DNA of 55,299 bases, taken from NCBI RefSeq assembly GCF_000426585.1, contig NZ_AUFQ01000020.1, positions 1 to 55,299 of the forward strand, in the 5' to 3' direction. Position 1 is the stretch's first letter; each line of letters begins with the position of its first letter. The translations under genes were made by a program, and so were the position numbers. Origin of the DNA: Segatella baroniae DSM 16972 = JCM 13447. Lineage in GTDB: Bacteria; Bacteroidota; Bacteroidia; Bacteroidales; Bacteroidaceae. Below, one piece after another: positions 1 to 8,872 of this stretch. The notes below the pieces were generated by a model. It was not told the DNA's origin, did not search any database, and saw nothing but the letters and a program-made list of their open reading frames with translations.

Positions 1-113
1 CAAGATTAGAACTCCTTCGAGGGTCGTCCGAGACTAGGACGTCGATAGGGCGCAGGTGTATAGACGGCGACGTCACAGCCGAGCGCTACTAATTGCCCGA
101 AACTTTCCTTGCG
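1..113 (+). rRNA. 23S ribosomal RNA, 3' end (partial)
   Basis: The sequence from the window edge matches the conserved 3' terminus of bacterial 23S rRNA: the GGTCGTCCGAGACTAGGACG helix region followed by GCCGAGCGCTACTAATTGCC. The gene starts before the window. The exact 3' end is placed by analogy with other Bacteroidales and may be off by about 10 bases. It is followed by an ~80-base spacer and 5S, as in a normal rrn operon. Confidence 0.92.
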
Positions 114-196
114 CTCCATCCTTTTGGCTGTCGTGCGGTGATGGTCTTTCGTTCTTCCTTCCGTCCTTGCCTGTGTCCCGATGTCAAACCATAAAA

Positions 197-306
<110 letters not shown>

Positions 307-318
307 TCTTTCAGAGCC

Positions 319-359
319 GAGCCCCGGTCACTTCACAGAGTGGCCGGGGCTCTTTGCGT
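319..359 (+). terminator. Terminator of the rRNA operon
   Basis: Inverted repeat GAGCCCCGGTCAC / GTGGCCGGGGCTC (13 pairs, one G-T) around an 8-base loop, followed by a T-rich stretch immediately after 5S. This is a standard strong intrinsic terminator. Confidence 0.9.
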
Positions 360-469
360 TTGGGGGGAGGTGGGGGGGCGAGGGTGTTGGGTTGTGAGGG
401 GGGAAGGGGGGGGATGGATAAATTCTGATGACAGTGTAATTTTCTCATGGTTTTTCCGTTGATAATGAT

Positions 470-1705
470 ATGAGGTGGAGTATTCGTGTAGATAGGATAA
501 AGGTGATATTGATATTGGCGGCTTTGCTCATATCCGTGGTGTCGTTGGTCATTTCGCACTTTCTGGCGCATGACTTGGCCAAGGAGGAGAAGTTGCGGAT
601 GGAAGTGTGGGCCGAAGCCATGCGTTCGCTCAATGCCGCCGACGAGCATACGGATTTGAATCTAGTGCTGAAGGTCATCAATGAAAACCATACGATACCG
701 GTGGTCGTGCTTGACGGCAACGGAGACGCGTTGACGTGGCGCAATCTACAACTTTCCCATGTCTCGGGAAGTGACAGCATTTCGGAAGTCTCAAGGCTTG
801 GAAAAGCGTTCAAGGCACGGGGAAACGCCATCCGCATTGCATTGGGAGACAGAGATAGCGTGGGGATGGCCCAACCGTCGGATTACGTCGACGTGTGCTA
901 CGGCGTGTCGTCGTTGTTGAAACGGATAACGATTTATCCTTACGTACAGTTGTGCGTGGTCGTTGTCTTCATCTTTGTAGTCTTGCTTGCACTCATCATC
1001 TTGAAACAAGCCGAACAGAATCGGGTTTGGGTCGGGCTTTCCCGTGAGGCTGCCCATCAGTTGGGGACGCCTATATCGAGCATGATGGCCTGGCTGGAAA
1101 TCCTGAAAGGCGAAGACGCACACAGCCCCATCCTGCCCGAAATGGAGAACGATGTGCAACGCCTGCAACTCGTGGCCGACCGTTTTTCAAAGATAGGGTC
1201 AAAGCCCGAACTTGAAACCGCCGATCTGGTGGAAACCGCAAATCGTGTCGTGGCCTATATGAAGCAACGCTCGCCGGACCGGCTCACATGGCTGGTGGAA
1301 AGTCCCGGGCATGCCGTCATGCTGAATCTGAACGCCCGCCTGTTTGAGTGGGCACTGGAGAATCTGACCAAAAACGCCGTCGACGCCATGGGGGGAAGCC
1401 ATGGGCGTATTACATTGAACATCAAAGAATATCCTGACCAAGTAGCCCTGGACGTCGCCGACACAGGTTGTGGAATCCGCAAGCAGGATGTCAGGCATGT
1501 CTTTACGCCCGGATTTTCGTCCAAGCAACGCGGGTGGGGGCTGGGGCTGAGCCTCACCAAGCGCATCATAGAGGTGTATCATCACGGCCGGATATGGGTG
1601 AGTTGGTCGGAAGAGGGCAGAGGGACGACTTTCCGAATCATGTTGCGGAAAGACGGGCGTCCAATCGTTTCCTCCTTCCGTCGTTTCGTTGGTTGGCGTC
1701 AGTAA
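470..1705 (+). CDS. Sensor histidine kinase (membrane bound, orphan)
   Basis: A 411-residue two-component kinase predicted to sense an envelope or extracytoplasmic signal and autophosphorylate on histidine. Visible layout: TM helix at about residues 11-33, an extracytoplasmic region of about 120 residues, a second TM helix at about 158-178, then the H box REAAHQLGTPISS with the likely phospho-acceptor H196. The ATPase domain shows the N box (ENLTKNAVDA, 297-306), the G1 box DTGCGI (331-336) and GWGLGL (355-360). No HAMP or PAS domain is obvious in the short linker. No response regulator lies next to it, so its partner is encoded elsewhere. Its last 7 bases overlap the end of the convergent broken epimerase gene. 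Function as a kinase is secure; the signal is unknown. Confidence 0.9.
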   Translation: MRWSIRVDRIKVILILAALLISVVSLVISHFLAHDLAKEEKLRMEVWAEAMRSLNAADEHTDLNLVLKVINENHTIPVVVLDGNGDALTWRNLQLSHVSGSDSISEVSRLGKAFKARGNAIRIALGDRDSVGMAQPSDYVDVCYGVSSLLKRITIYPYVQLCVVVVFIFVVLLALIILKQAEQNRVWVGLSREAAHQLGTPISSMMAWLEILKGEDAHSPILPEMENDVQRLQLVADRFSKIGSKPELETADLVETANRVVAYMKQRSPDRLTWLVESPGHAVMLNLNARLFEWALENLTKNAVDAMGGSHGRITLNIKEYPDQVALDVADTGCGIRKQDVRHVFTPGFSSKQRGWGLGLSLTKRIIEVYHHGRIWVSWSEEGRGTTFRIMLRKDGRPIVSSFRRFVGWRQ

Positions 1706-2390
1706 CTCGCCGACCATTCCTTGAACCAGTCGTACAGCCCCCGCAGCCCATCATCGATGGTCGTGGAAGGCTTATACCCGAAGTCCTTTTGCAGTCTGGT
1801 GGTGTCGGCAAAGGTTCGTGTGACGTCCCCGGGCTGCATGTCCAGCATTTCCTTGCGTGCCACTTTTCCCATCACTTCTTCGTTGCGGCATAAAGGCTCA
1901 CCGGTTGGTCGGTGGCGTCGTCCTCACGGAACGGCACGTGCGGCCCCATGCCGTAGATACTGCTCGAACTGGCATAGACCAGGCGGCTGACATGATGGTT
2001 GCGACAGCCTTCCAATATATTGAGAAATCCCACCACGTTGGACTGTATGTAAGAATGCGGATTCTCGATGGAATACCTCACGCCCGCCTGTCCCGCAAGG
2101 TTGCAGATATGCGTGAAGTGCTCTTTGGCAAAGAGATTCTCCAATATTTCGCGGTCGGTAAGGTCGACTTGGCAAAACCGATAGTTGGGCAGCAGCCTGT
2201 TTTGTGCCGGCTTCCCGTAAATAACGTCCTCCCTGGCGATACCGGTGTCGGCCAGCCGGGCATACTTCAACTCCTGAGAATAGTAGTCGTTGATGTTGTC
2301 TATCCCCACGATGTCAGCCCCCTCCCGTGCCAGCGCCTTGACAAGCGCGTGTCCGATGAAGCCGGCTGTTCCCGTAATCAATATTTTCAT
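1699..2390 (-). pseudogene. Broken UDP-glucuronate 4-epimerase (CapI/GAE-type), internal out-of-frame deletion
   Basis: The first 172 codons encode a good extended-SDR start: the nucleotide-binding GTAGFIG motif near residue 7, NDYYSQELKYARL typical of UDP-glucuronate epimerases, LAGQAGVRYSIENP, and the catalytic YAATKK. A TGA follows directly. In another frame the remaining 160 bases encode the normal C-terminus (EMLDMQPGDVTRTFADTT, then DFGYKPSTTIDDGL). Family members are about 350 residues; here about 115-120 between these parts are missing, so roughly 350 bp has been deleted and the frame lost. The intact enzyme would make UDP-galacturonate. It is the last gene of the leftward glycosyl-transfer cluster, and its start overlaps the 3' end of the upstream LAB_N gene by 4 bases. 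Confidence 0.88.
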
Positions 2391-3019
2391 TGCAGTTTAC
2401 TTTTCTTATATAAGACCAAGTTGCGCGAGTAGGTGAAGAAACCTACCGATTGTCCGAGTATCAACACGGGGTCGATTCTGAATACTCCGTAGCTGACGAT
2501 GATGGCGCATCCCACCAGACTGATGACCCAGAAGCCTTTCGGCAATATGGATTCATTCCGGCGATAGCTGTAGTACCATTGATAGATGAAGCGCAGCGTG
2601 AAGATGACCTGCCCCGCCGACCCCCATACGAGCAACGGGATGGATACGGCGTCGTTATGGAAGAAGCTGTCGACAAAGGCGGGCACGTCGTGGAGCATCA
2701 GCCCGAACGCCAGGAACGGAAGCAGGACGACGCCTGTCCGCAACGGCAGCCGCATTCTGGGCCACACCCCCTTGATGTTCAGGTTCCATATATATATGTA
2801 ATAGGAAATCAGTTGTCCGAAAATGATGGCGAAGTCGTCGCGCAGCCATCCGTATACAAAGAGCAGGATGCTGCCCACAAGGCTGCATATCCAATACCAG
2901 TCGGGCGATACCACCCGCTTGGCCTTTTCGGACAGAATCCATTGGATGAGCATTCGCGCGGAGAAGAACCCCTGGGCGATGAATCCAATAGCATAGATGT
3001 AGAAAGCCGACGTCTGCAT
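2387..3019 (-). CDS. Lipid-A-disaccharide synthase N-terminal-domain-like membrane protein (LAB_N)
   Basis: A 210-residue protein with two similar halves, each holding hydrophobic helices and the LAB_N signature: FIAQGFFSARMLIQWI with FGQLISYYIYIWNL in the first, and GQVIFTLRFIYQWYYSYRR with LGQSVGFFTYSRNL in the second. LAB_N proteins are commonly encoded beside DPM1-like GT2 enzymes and ArnT-like transferases and are proposed to help move polyprenyl-linked sugars across the inner membrane; that role is an inference. The start ATG follows the stop of the GT2 gene by 5 bases. It contains no lipid A synthase catalytic domain, so lpxB would be a misannotation. Confidence 0.85.
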   Translation of the reverse strand: MQTSAFYIYAIGFIAQGFFSARMLIQWILSEKAKRVVSPDWYWICSLVGSILLFVYGWLRDDFAIIFGQLISYYIYIWNLNIKGVWPRMRLPLRTGVVLLPFLAFGLMLHDVPAFVDSFFHNDAVSIPLLVWGSAGQVIFTLRFIYQWYYSYRRNESILPKGFWVISLVGCAIIVSYGVFRIDPVLILGQSVGFFTYSRNLVLYKKSKLQ

Positions 3020-3024
3020 GGTCT

Positions 3025-3762
3025 TTATCGGCGGTTGAGGTTGTCCTCCGCAATCTGATAGCGAATGTAGCGTTTCTTCATCCACCGATAGGCGAAGCAG
3101 TCGATGAACGGACCTTTCAGCCGATTCCACAAGTGGTATTTCGATACGCCCGCCGTGCGGGGGTAATGCCTCACGGGCAATTCCTTGAAGCGTCCGTCCT
3201 CCAACATCATCAGTGCGGGCAGAAAGCGGTGCATGCCGTCGAAAAACGGCAGCCGCTTGGCATACGAACTCCACATGACCTTCAGCGGGCAGCCCGTGTC
3301 GGTGGCCGTGTCGCCCGTCATGGCGCGCCGGAAGCCGTTGGCGATTTTCGACTGGAGCCGTTTGAAGGCGGTGTCCTTGCGTTTGGCACGAATGCCGGTC
3401 ACGAGCTGGTAGTCCGCCGCATGTTCGAGCAGCAGGTTGAAGTCCTCGGGATTCGTTTGCAGGTCGGCGTCGATGTAGCCGGTCAGTCGGCTTTCGGCCG
3501 TGTCGATACCGGCTTTCACAGCCGTGCTCAGGCCGTGGTTGTCGGCCGACGAAATGTAGTAGAAGTCCGGTTGGCGGGCACAAATCTCCTTGATTTTGGC
3601 CAAACTGCCGTCCTTGGAGCCGTCGTTGACGAACAGCACGCAGGCCCTGGCCAGCGATTTGGGCAGGAAGTCTGCCAGCTCTCTCTCCACCCGTTCCAGG
3701 TTGTCCTCCTCGTTATAGACGGGGATGACGATTGTCAGTTCATAATTCGCTGTATGGTTCAT
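3025..3762 (-). CDS. Family 2 glycosyltransferase, DPM1/ArnC-like polyprenyl-phosphate sugar transferase
   Basis: A 245-residue cytoplasmic-face GT-A enzyme expected to load a sugar nucleotide onto undecaprenyl phosphate. Visible motifs: TIVIPVYNEEDNLERV near the start, FVNDGSKDGS (44-53), the metal-binding DADLQ at 98-102, then TDTGCPLKVM and the late FDGMHRFLPAL and RTAGVSKYHLWNR segments typical of dolichol-phosphate mannose synthase relatives. Unlike ArnC it lacks C-terminal TM helices; the next gene may supply the membrane partner. It lies 6 bases after the ArnT-like gene and 5 before the LAB_N gene, so the three are probably co-transcribed. The sugar cannot be read from sequence; the epimerase remnant downstream suggests galacturonic acid. 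Confidence 0.88.
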   Translation of the reverse strand: MNHTANYELTIVIPVYNEEDNLERVERELADFLPKSLARACVLFVNDGSKDGSLAKIKEICARQPDFYYISSADNHGLSTAVKAGIDTAESRLTGYIDADLQTNPEDFNLLLEHAADYQLVTGIRAKRKDTAFKRLQSKIANGFRRAMTGDTATDTGCPLKVMWSSYAKRLPFFDGMHRFLPALMMLEDGRFKELPVRHYPRTAGVSKYHLWNRLKGPFIDCFAYRWMKKRYIRYQIAEDNLNRR

Positions 3763-3768
3763 GTATCT

Positions 3769-5406
3769 TTACTTTTTATTTTTCAGCAGTGTGACATAAT
3801 TCAGGAACGCCTTGTTGTAGTGCTTGTCGGTCTTGGGGTGCTTGTTGTCGTCGAAGTGGCCGTAGCTCACGGTGTCCACTTTGTCGAGAAGCGTCGCCGG
3901 CAGCTCCTCGCGGGCATAGCCCCGCGTGACGATGACCATGGGCAGGCGGCTCATGACCAGCCGTTCGTCGTTGAGATTCAGCGGCAATATCTTGCGTCCG
4001 GCCTCGTAGACCAATTCAATGCGCAGGGGTTGCTTGTCGCTGTGATAGAACGGTATGCCCCGCAGTTCGGTCTTGTCGGCCAACCGGCGTATGCTTCTGG
4101 CCTGCGGGTTGCCGAAGGCATTGCCGACGGCCGGCAGCATGAACAGTTCGATTCCGGCGAAGACCGTGGCGACGGCGGTCACATAGGACAGCGGCCGGCA
4201 GCGGAGCGTGGCCCTGACGATGACGACCAAGGCAGGCAGGACGACCAGCGTCGTCATCACTTCGGCCGTCCAGCCGATGACGCCTTTCCTTATGCCGAGA
4301 TAAAAGCCCAGCACCGGAATGGCGGCCACGACCGTTGCCGTCGTCCATCCGTTGGCGCGCCACAGCCACTTGCCGAAGCCGTCGAGTTTCGTCCTCGCCT
4401 GGCTGAAATGGACGATGACCGTAGCCACGAGCAGGGCGCAGGGTGCCAGCAACGGCAGCAGATAGCGCGTCTTCTTTTCCGGCATGAGCGAGAGCAGAAC
4501 CAGGCAGGCCAGCGTCCACGTGAGGGCGAAGACGTATTCCCGTCGCTGCGTGATGTGACGACGCCAGTAGCCCATGGCCAGCGCGCCCAGCACGAGCACG
4601 GTCCAGACGCCCGTTTCGAGGAAGAACCGCCAGTAGTAGTACCACGGGCGGGTGTTGTGGTCGGCCCAACTGCCGGTCTCCTTGTGGAACACCTGGCTCG
4701 CCTCTATGGGATGGAGCTTCAACAGGTAGACATACCACCACGCGCCGATGGCCGTCATCACGAGCACCAGCAGGGCCACGCCTCCCCATTTGCCCGCCAT
4801 CCTCGGCCGCCGTAAGGCCGTGAGCGCCACGAGATAGGGCAGCAGCAAGGCGTAGAACGCCACCGGGCCCTTGCTCAGGAACGACAGCCCCATCAAAGTT
4901 CCCGCCAGCGCGAAGCGTCGCAGGCTGTGCCTGTCCTCAAAGAGCGCCCTCGTCAGATGGTAGATGGCCGCCATCATGAAGGCGTGGCAATAGATGTCCC
5001 ACGTGGCCGAGCGCCCCATCAGGATGAGGTTGTAGCAGGTGAGGAACACCATGGTCGCGGCCATCGCGTAGTCGTCGCGGCGGGCGATGTAGCGTGCCAA
5101 CAGCAACAGACAGACCGTCCACAGGCAGCCCATCAGGGCGGCCGGAACCCGCTGGGCGGTCAGGCTGCCGGGCGCGACGCACTCCACAGCCCCCGCAATC
5201 CATGTGGGAAGCGGCGGCTTCTCCAGTCGGAGCTCGCCGTTCATGGTGGGCACCAGCCAGTTGCCGTCGCTCACCATCTCCCTCCCCGTCACGATGTTGC
5301 GCGACTCCATGATGTCCGTGGGCAGCGCGCCGAGGTTGGCGAAGAAGGTGATGAGCATGAAAAGGCCCAGCAGAAGCCAGTGTCCTTTTTTAGTAAACAA
5401 AGTCAT
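3769..5406 (-). CDS. ArnT/PMT-like glycosyltransferase (GT39/GT83 group), lipid A or LPS glycosylation
   Basis: A 545-residue integral membrane enzyme predicted to transfer a sugar from a polyprenyl-phosphate donor to lipid A or another periplasmic-side acceptor. The N-terminus has the family signature: TM helix, then D31 and E34 in PTDIMESR, GREMVSDGNWLVPTMNG and EKPPLPTW (62-69). About ten further hydrophobic helices follow, then a soluble periplasmic C-terminal part. Length is close to E. coli ArnT (550). It is the first gene of a leftward cluster with the GT2 and LAB_N genes, the usual trio for lipid A sugar modification. No arnB, arnA or arnD genes are present, so 4-aminoarabinose is not indicated. 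Confidence 0.87.
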   Translation of the reverse strand: MTLFTKKGHWLLLGLFMLITFFANLGALPTDIMESRNIVTGREMVSDGNWLVPTMNGELRLEKPPLPTWIAGAVECVAPGSLTAQRVPAALMGCLWTVCLLLLARYIARRDDYAMAATMVFLTCYNLILMGRSATWDIYCHAFMMAAIYHLTRALFEDRHSLRRFALAGTLMGLSFLSKGPVAFYALLLPYLVALTALRRPRMAGKWGGVALLVLVMTAIGAWWYVYLLKLHPIEASQVFHKETGSWADHNTRPWYYYWRFFLETGVWTVLVLGALAMGYWRRHITQRREYVFALTWTLACLVLLSLMPEKKTRYLLPLLAPCALLVATVIVHFSQARTKLDGFGKWLWRANGWTTATVVAAIPVLGFYLGIRKGVIGWTAEVMTTLVVLPALVVIVRATLRCRPLSYVTAVATVFAGIELFMLPAVGNAFGNPQARSIRRLADKTELRGIPFYHSDKQPLRIELVYEAGRKILPLNLNDERLVMSRLPMVIVTRGYAREELPATLLDKVDTVSYGHFDDNKHPKTDKHYNKAFLNYVTLLKNKK

Positions 5407-5610
5407 ATTCTATTCCGTTTTGCTTTTTTACATGCAGCCGTCAAGCGTTCTCCTGTTCACCAGGGGCGAAATCCATGAACCGCAGCCGTTTGACAATACA
5501 AACTTATGTATTAATTCTGTAAAAAACAGGCCGCGACACCATAAATATAAGGAAGTCCCTGTAAAATAAATAGAATTTAACGATTGGGCAACCGATGAGC
5601 GCCGGTTTTC

Positions 5611-5722
5611 CAAAAGGGCGGCGGTTGATTTGTCAAAGCAGTCCTTTCGTCGGGTAAAAGGGCTGCTTTCAGCGTGCAGAAGGACAGCTTTCGCGCGGTG
5701 AGAGGGCTGCTTTTGCAAAACG
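5611..5722. repeat. 22-bp-period tandem array 1 (intergenic)
   Basis: Four clear imperfect units plus a degenerate fifth, of the form AAAAGGGCTGCTTT plus about 8 variable bases. The (G/C)CTTT cores begin at 5643, 5665, 5687 and 5709, exactly 22 bases apart; a degenerate unit precedes them at 5621. The array sits in the ~575-bp gap between the divergent ArnT-like and yceD genes. The rest of the gap holds a GC-rich stretch (5740-5830) without a recognisable gene and the yceD promoter. Equivalent arrays occur near 13.2, 20.4, 39.4 and 52.5 kb. Confidence 0.85.
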
Positions 5723-5944
5723 ACGTTGAGCTTTCCGGAAGCAGAGGCAGGCAAAGGGCGGCGCAGCCAAGTCGCCGGCTGACCGCCGGAGGCCCACCGC
5801 GGCAGGCAAGCCGTTCGACGGGCGCGGTTTCTATCAAATCCATTGGCTGATTTCGGGTTTGCGCCTGGAATCCGTGACACGACAATTGTAGCGCAAGGGC
5901 TTAAAAAATAAGCGGCTTTATTTTGTTTATTACATAGATTTTAG

Positions 5945-5952
5945 TAACTTTG
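5945..5952 (+). promoter_or_regulatory. Promoter -7 element for the yceD operon
   Basis: TAACTTTG followed by CAGC matches the Bacteroidota sigma-ABfr -7 element TAnnTTTG, 30 bases upstream of the yceD start codon. No convincing -33 element was identified. Confidence 0.75.
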
Positions 5953-5982
5953 CAGCCCGAATTAGTATACAATTTGTTATAA

Positions 5983-6498
5983 ATGTGCGATTTGGAGCCT
6001 TTTAAGATTGATTTGAAAGCACTGCGGGAGGGTGACAACTTGCTGCGGTTCGATTTGGATGATTCTTACTTCGAGGCCATCGACGCTCCGGAAATCCATC
6101 GCGGCAAGTTGCATGTAGACCTTTCGGTCCGGCGTGTGGCTTCGAACTTCGAGCTCGATTTCCATATAGAAGGCGTCGTACACATACCTTGTGACAAGTG
6201 TCTGGACGACATGGAGCAGTCCGTGTCGGCCGACAATCGGCTTGTCGTCAAGTTTGGAAAAGATGCGGTGGAGGATGATGAGCTGATTGTCGTGTCCGAA
6301 GACGAAGGCGTCTTGGACGCGTCATGGCTCATCTATGAGTTTATAGACCTCGACATCCCCATCCAGCACGTGCATGCGCCGGGGCAATGCAACCCTGACA
6401 TGGCGAAGATGCTTGCGGAATACATGGACGACCGGAGCCGTGGTGATGAGGAAACGACGGATCCACGCTGGGCGGCTCTTCGTAAATTGAAAGAATAA
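5983..6498 (+). CDS. yceD: YceD/DUF177 family protein
   Basis: A 171-residue cytoplasmic protein of the YceD (DUF177) family, which is linked to 23S rRNA/ribosome maturation in bacteria and plastids; its molecular activity is not established. Visible marks are the CDKC pair (C70, C73) in VHIPCDKCLDDM, an acidic middle, and the C-terminal DPRWAALRKL motif usual for the family. It lies directly ahead of rpmF and fabH, the classical and widely conserved gene order, with a -7 promoter element 30 bases upstream. Family assignment is firm from both motif and context. Confidence 0.9.
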   Translation: MCDLEPFKIDLKALREGDNLLRFDLDDSYFEAIDAPEIHRGKLHVDLSVRRVASNFELDFHIEGVVHIPCDKCLDDMEQSVSADNRLVVKFGKDAVEDDELIVVSEDEGVLDASWLIYEFIDLDIPIQHVHAPGQCNPDMAKMLAEYMDDRSRGDEETTDPRWAALRKLKE

Positions 6499-6531
6499 AG
6501 AAAAAGAATAAGTTTAAAAAATTAAAGAATT

Positions 6532-6717
6532 ATGGCACATCCTAAAAGAAGACAGTCGAAGACTCGTACACTCAAGAGAAGAACTCACGATAAGGCGGTA
6601 GTCCCTACATTGGCAGTTTGCCCCAACTGTAGCGCCTACTATGTATATCACACGGTTTGCCCCACTTGCGGTTATTACAGAGGCAAGGTTGCCATTGTCA
6701 AGGAAACGGTAGAGTAA
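6532..6717 (+). CDS. rpmF: Ribosomal protein L32
   Basis: A 61-residue, strongly basic protein starting MAHPKRRQSKTRTLKRR, with the L32 zinc ribbon formed by CPNC and CPTC (two CxxC pairs about 12 residues apart). Length and motifs are typical of the zinc-binding (C+) form of L32, a component of the 50S subunit. It sits between yceD and fabH, and its TAA stop overlaps the fabH ATG by one base (TAATG), suggesting translational coupling. Confidence 0.97.
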   Translation: MAHPKRRQSKTRTLKRRTHDKAVVPTLAVCPNCSAYYVYHTVCPTCGYYRGKVAIVKETVE

Positions 6718-7736
6718 TGGGAAGAATCAACGCTATCATCACGGGTGTCGCCGGTTATGTTCCCGACTATGTCCTCAACAATGAGGAACTGTCGAGGATG
6801 GTCGACACCAATGATGAATGGATCGTTACCCGTACAGGAATCAAGGAGCGCCGCATACTCACCGAAGAGGGACTGGGCACTTCTTACATGGCTCGCAAAG
6901 CCGCCAAGCTTCTGATGAAGAAGACGGGCGCCGATCCGGACAGTATCGACGCGCTCATCGTGGCCACCACCACGCCCGACTACGTCCATCCGTCCACCGC
7001 TTCAATCGTGTTGGGCCGGCTTGGACTGAAAAACGCCTTCGCGTTTGACTTCGCGGCTGCATGCTGCGGCTTCATGTATGCCTTCGACGTGGCCTGCAAC
7101 ATGGTCCAGAGCGGGCGTCACAAGCGTGTCATCGTGATAGGAGCCGACAAGATGTCGTCAATCACCGACTATCAGGATCGTGCCACCTGTCCGCTTTTCG
7201 GCGATGGGGCCGGTGCCGTCATGGTGGAAGGCACGGAAGAGGAGAACATCGGTCTGATGGACTCCATCCATCGCACGGATGGCAAGGGGCTTCCGTTCCT
7301 GCATGTCAAGGCAGGTGGCTCCGTGTTCCCCGCCTCGCACTATTCGGTGGACCACCGCATGCACTTCACCTATCAGGAGGGACGCACCGTCTTCCGCTAT
7401 GCCGTGACGGCCATGGGGGACGATTGCGCCGAACTGCTGAAGCGCAACAACCTGACGGTGGATGATGTAGACTACGTGGTGCCCCATCAGGCCAACCTTC
7501 GCATCATCGAGGCCGTGGCCAAGCGCATCGGCGTGCCGATGGAGCGCGTGCTGGTCAACATTCAGCGCTACGGCAATACGAGTGCGGCCTGCATGCCATT
7601 GGTTCTTTGGGATTTTGAAAAAGACTTGAAGAAGGGCGACAATCTGCTGTTCACAGCCTTTGGCGCCGGCTTCGTCAACGGCGCAAGCTATTACCGTTGG
7701 GCCTACGACGGCTCAGCCATGGCGGGAATAAAGTAA
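6717..7736 (+). CDS. fabH: 3-oxoacyl-ACP synthase III (FabH)
   Basis: A 339-residue thiolase-fold condensing enzyme that starts fatty acid synthesis by joining an acyl-CoA primer to malonyl-ACP in the cytoplasm. The catalytic triad is visible: C116 in DFAAACCGF, H257 in VVPHQAN and N287 in QRYGNTSAA. The start used is the ATG overlapping the rpmF stop, because MGRINAIITGVAGYVP is the normal FabH N-terminus; an in-frame upstream extension would run through rpmF. It is the third gene of the yceD-rpmF-fabH operon. A hairpin terminator follows. Confidence 0.96.
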   Translation: MGRINAIITGVAGYVPDYVLNNEELSRMVDTNDEWIVTRTGIKERRILTEEGLGTSYMARKAAKLLMKKTGADPDSIDALIVATTTPDYVHPSTASIVLGRLGLKNAFAFDFAAACCGFMYAFDVACNMVQSGRHKRVIVIGADKMSSITDYQDRATCPLFGDGAGAVMVEGTEEENIGLMDSIHRTDGKGLPFLHVKAGGSVFPASHYSVDHRMHFTYQEGRTVFRYAVTAMGDDCAELLKRNNLTVDDVDYVVPHQANLRIIEAVAKRIGVPMERVLVNIQRYGNTSAACMPLVLWDFEKDLKKGDNLLFTAFGAGFVNGASYYRWAYDGSAMAGIK

Positions 7737-7760
7737 ACGGTTTTATTAAGAATAACAAGA

Positions 7761-7803
7761 AAACGCATCTTTCTTATTGCTGATAAGACGGTGCGTTTTT
7801 TGT
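7761..7803 (+). terminator. Terminator after fabH
   Basis: AACGCA pairs with TGCGTT, with a second inner stem CTTAT/ATAAG, and ends in a run of T. It lies 25 bases after the fabH stop and just before era, so it may only partly separate the two units. Confidence 0.75.
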
Positions 7804-7818
7804 TTCAATCCAATTTAT

Positions 7819-8700
7819 ATGCACAAGGCAGGCTTCGTAAATATCGTGGGGAATCCCAACGTGGGCAAGAGCACGCTGATGAACCAGCTCGTGGGTGAGC
7901 GCATCAGCATAGCCACGTTCAAGGCGCAGACCACCCGACATCGTATCATGGGAATCGTGAACACCGACGACATGCAGATTGTGTTTTCGGACACGCCCGG
8001 TGTCTTGAAACCCAATTACAAGATGCAGGAGATGATGCTGGCCTTCTCGGAGTCGGCCTTGGCCGATGCCGACATACTCCTCTACGTCACCGACGTGGTG
8101 GAAGACGCGGAGAAGAACCAGGATTTCCTGGAGAAGGTGCGCAAGATGACGATTCCCGTTCTGCTGCTCATCAACAAGATTGACGAGAGCAACCAAAAGC
8201 AGTTGGGCAACATCGTGGCCAAGTGGCACAAGCTGCTGCCCAATGCCGAAATCCTGCCCATCTCGGCCAAGAACAAATTTGGCACCGACATGCTGATGAA
8301 GCGCATTCGGGAACTCCTGCCCGAGTCGCCGGCCTACTTCGACAAGGAACAGCTGACCGACAAACCTGCCAAGTTCTTCGTGTCGGAAATCATCCGCGAG
8401 AAGATACTGCGCTATTATGACAAGGAAATACCTTATTCGGTGGAGGTGGTAGTCGAGCGTTTCAAGGAAGATGGCAAGAAAATCCACATCAACGCCGTCA
8501 TCTACGTGGAGCGCGATTCGCAGAAAGGAATCGTCATCGGCCATCAAGGTGTCGCTTTGAAGAAGGTGAGCACAGAGGCCCGAAAGGCCTTGGAAAGGTT
8601 CTTCGACAAGACCATCTTCCTCGAAATATTCGTGAAGGTGGACAAGGACTGGCGTTCCTCACAGCGGGAACTCACCAACTTCGGATATAATCCGGAGTAG
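7819..8700 (+). CDS. era: GTPase Era
   Basis: A 293-residue GTPase that assists 16S rRNA 3'-end processing and 30S assembly. G1 is GNPNVGKS (residues 11-18), with DTPG (G3) and NKID (G4) visible downstream. The C-terminal third is the KH RNA-binding domain (VERFKEDGKKIHINAVIYVE, then IVIGHQGVALKKV with the variant GxxG loop). The start was set at MHKAGFVNIVG, which fits Era homologues; a frame extending 14 codons upstream would run into the fabH terminator. Another ribosome-assembly GTPase gene, der, follows. Confidence 0.96.
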   Translation: MHKAGFVNIVGNPNVGKSTLMNQLVGERISIATFKAQTTRHRIMGIVNTDDMQIVFSDTPGVLKPNYKMQEMMLAFSESALADADILLYVTDVVEDAEKNQDFLEKVRKMTIPVLLLINKIDESNQKQLGNIVAKWHKLLPNAEILPISAKNKFGTDMLMKRIRELLPESPAYFDKEQLTDKPAKFFVSEIIREKILRYYDKEIPYSVEVVVERFKEDGKKIHINAVIYVERDSQKGIVIGHQGVALKKVSTEARKALERFFDKTIFLEIFVKVDKDWRSSQRELTNFGYNPE

Positions 8701-8872
8701 GGAAGGCCCCAGAAAGCCTCCTCTCCCTTCCCCCGCTGGATGATGGCGGGGTGAATGGCGTGGAGGATATGTATAAATGTGTATTTTTATTTGGCCCTGA
8801 ATAGAAAGAGGGCACACTCTCCGTCAATGGGAGGGCCGAAGAATGTATAACTTCAGAAATTAAACAACATCT

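Noticed and set aside
2387..3583. 398-residue fusion of LAB_N protein with upstream sequence
   Set aside because: The N-terminal extension is the GT2 gene read in another frame; the internal ATG 5 bases after the GT2 stop gives a normal LAB_N protein.
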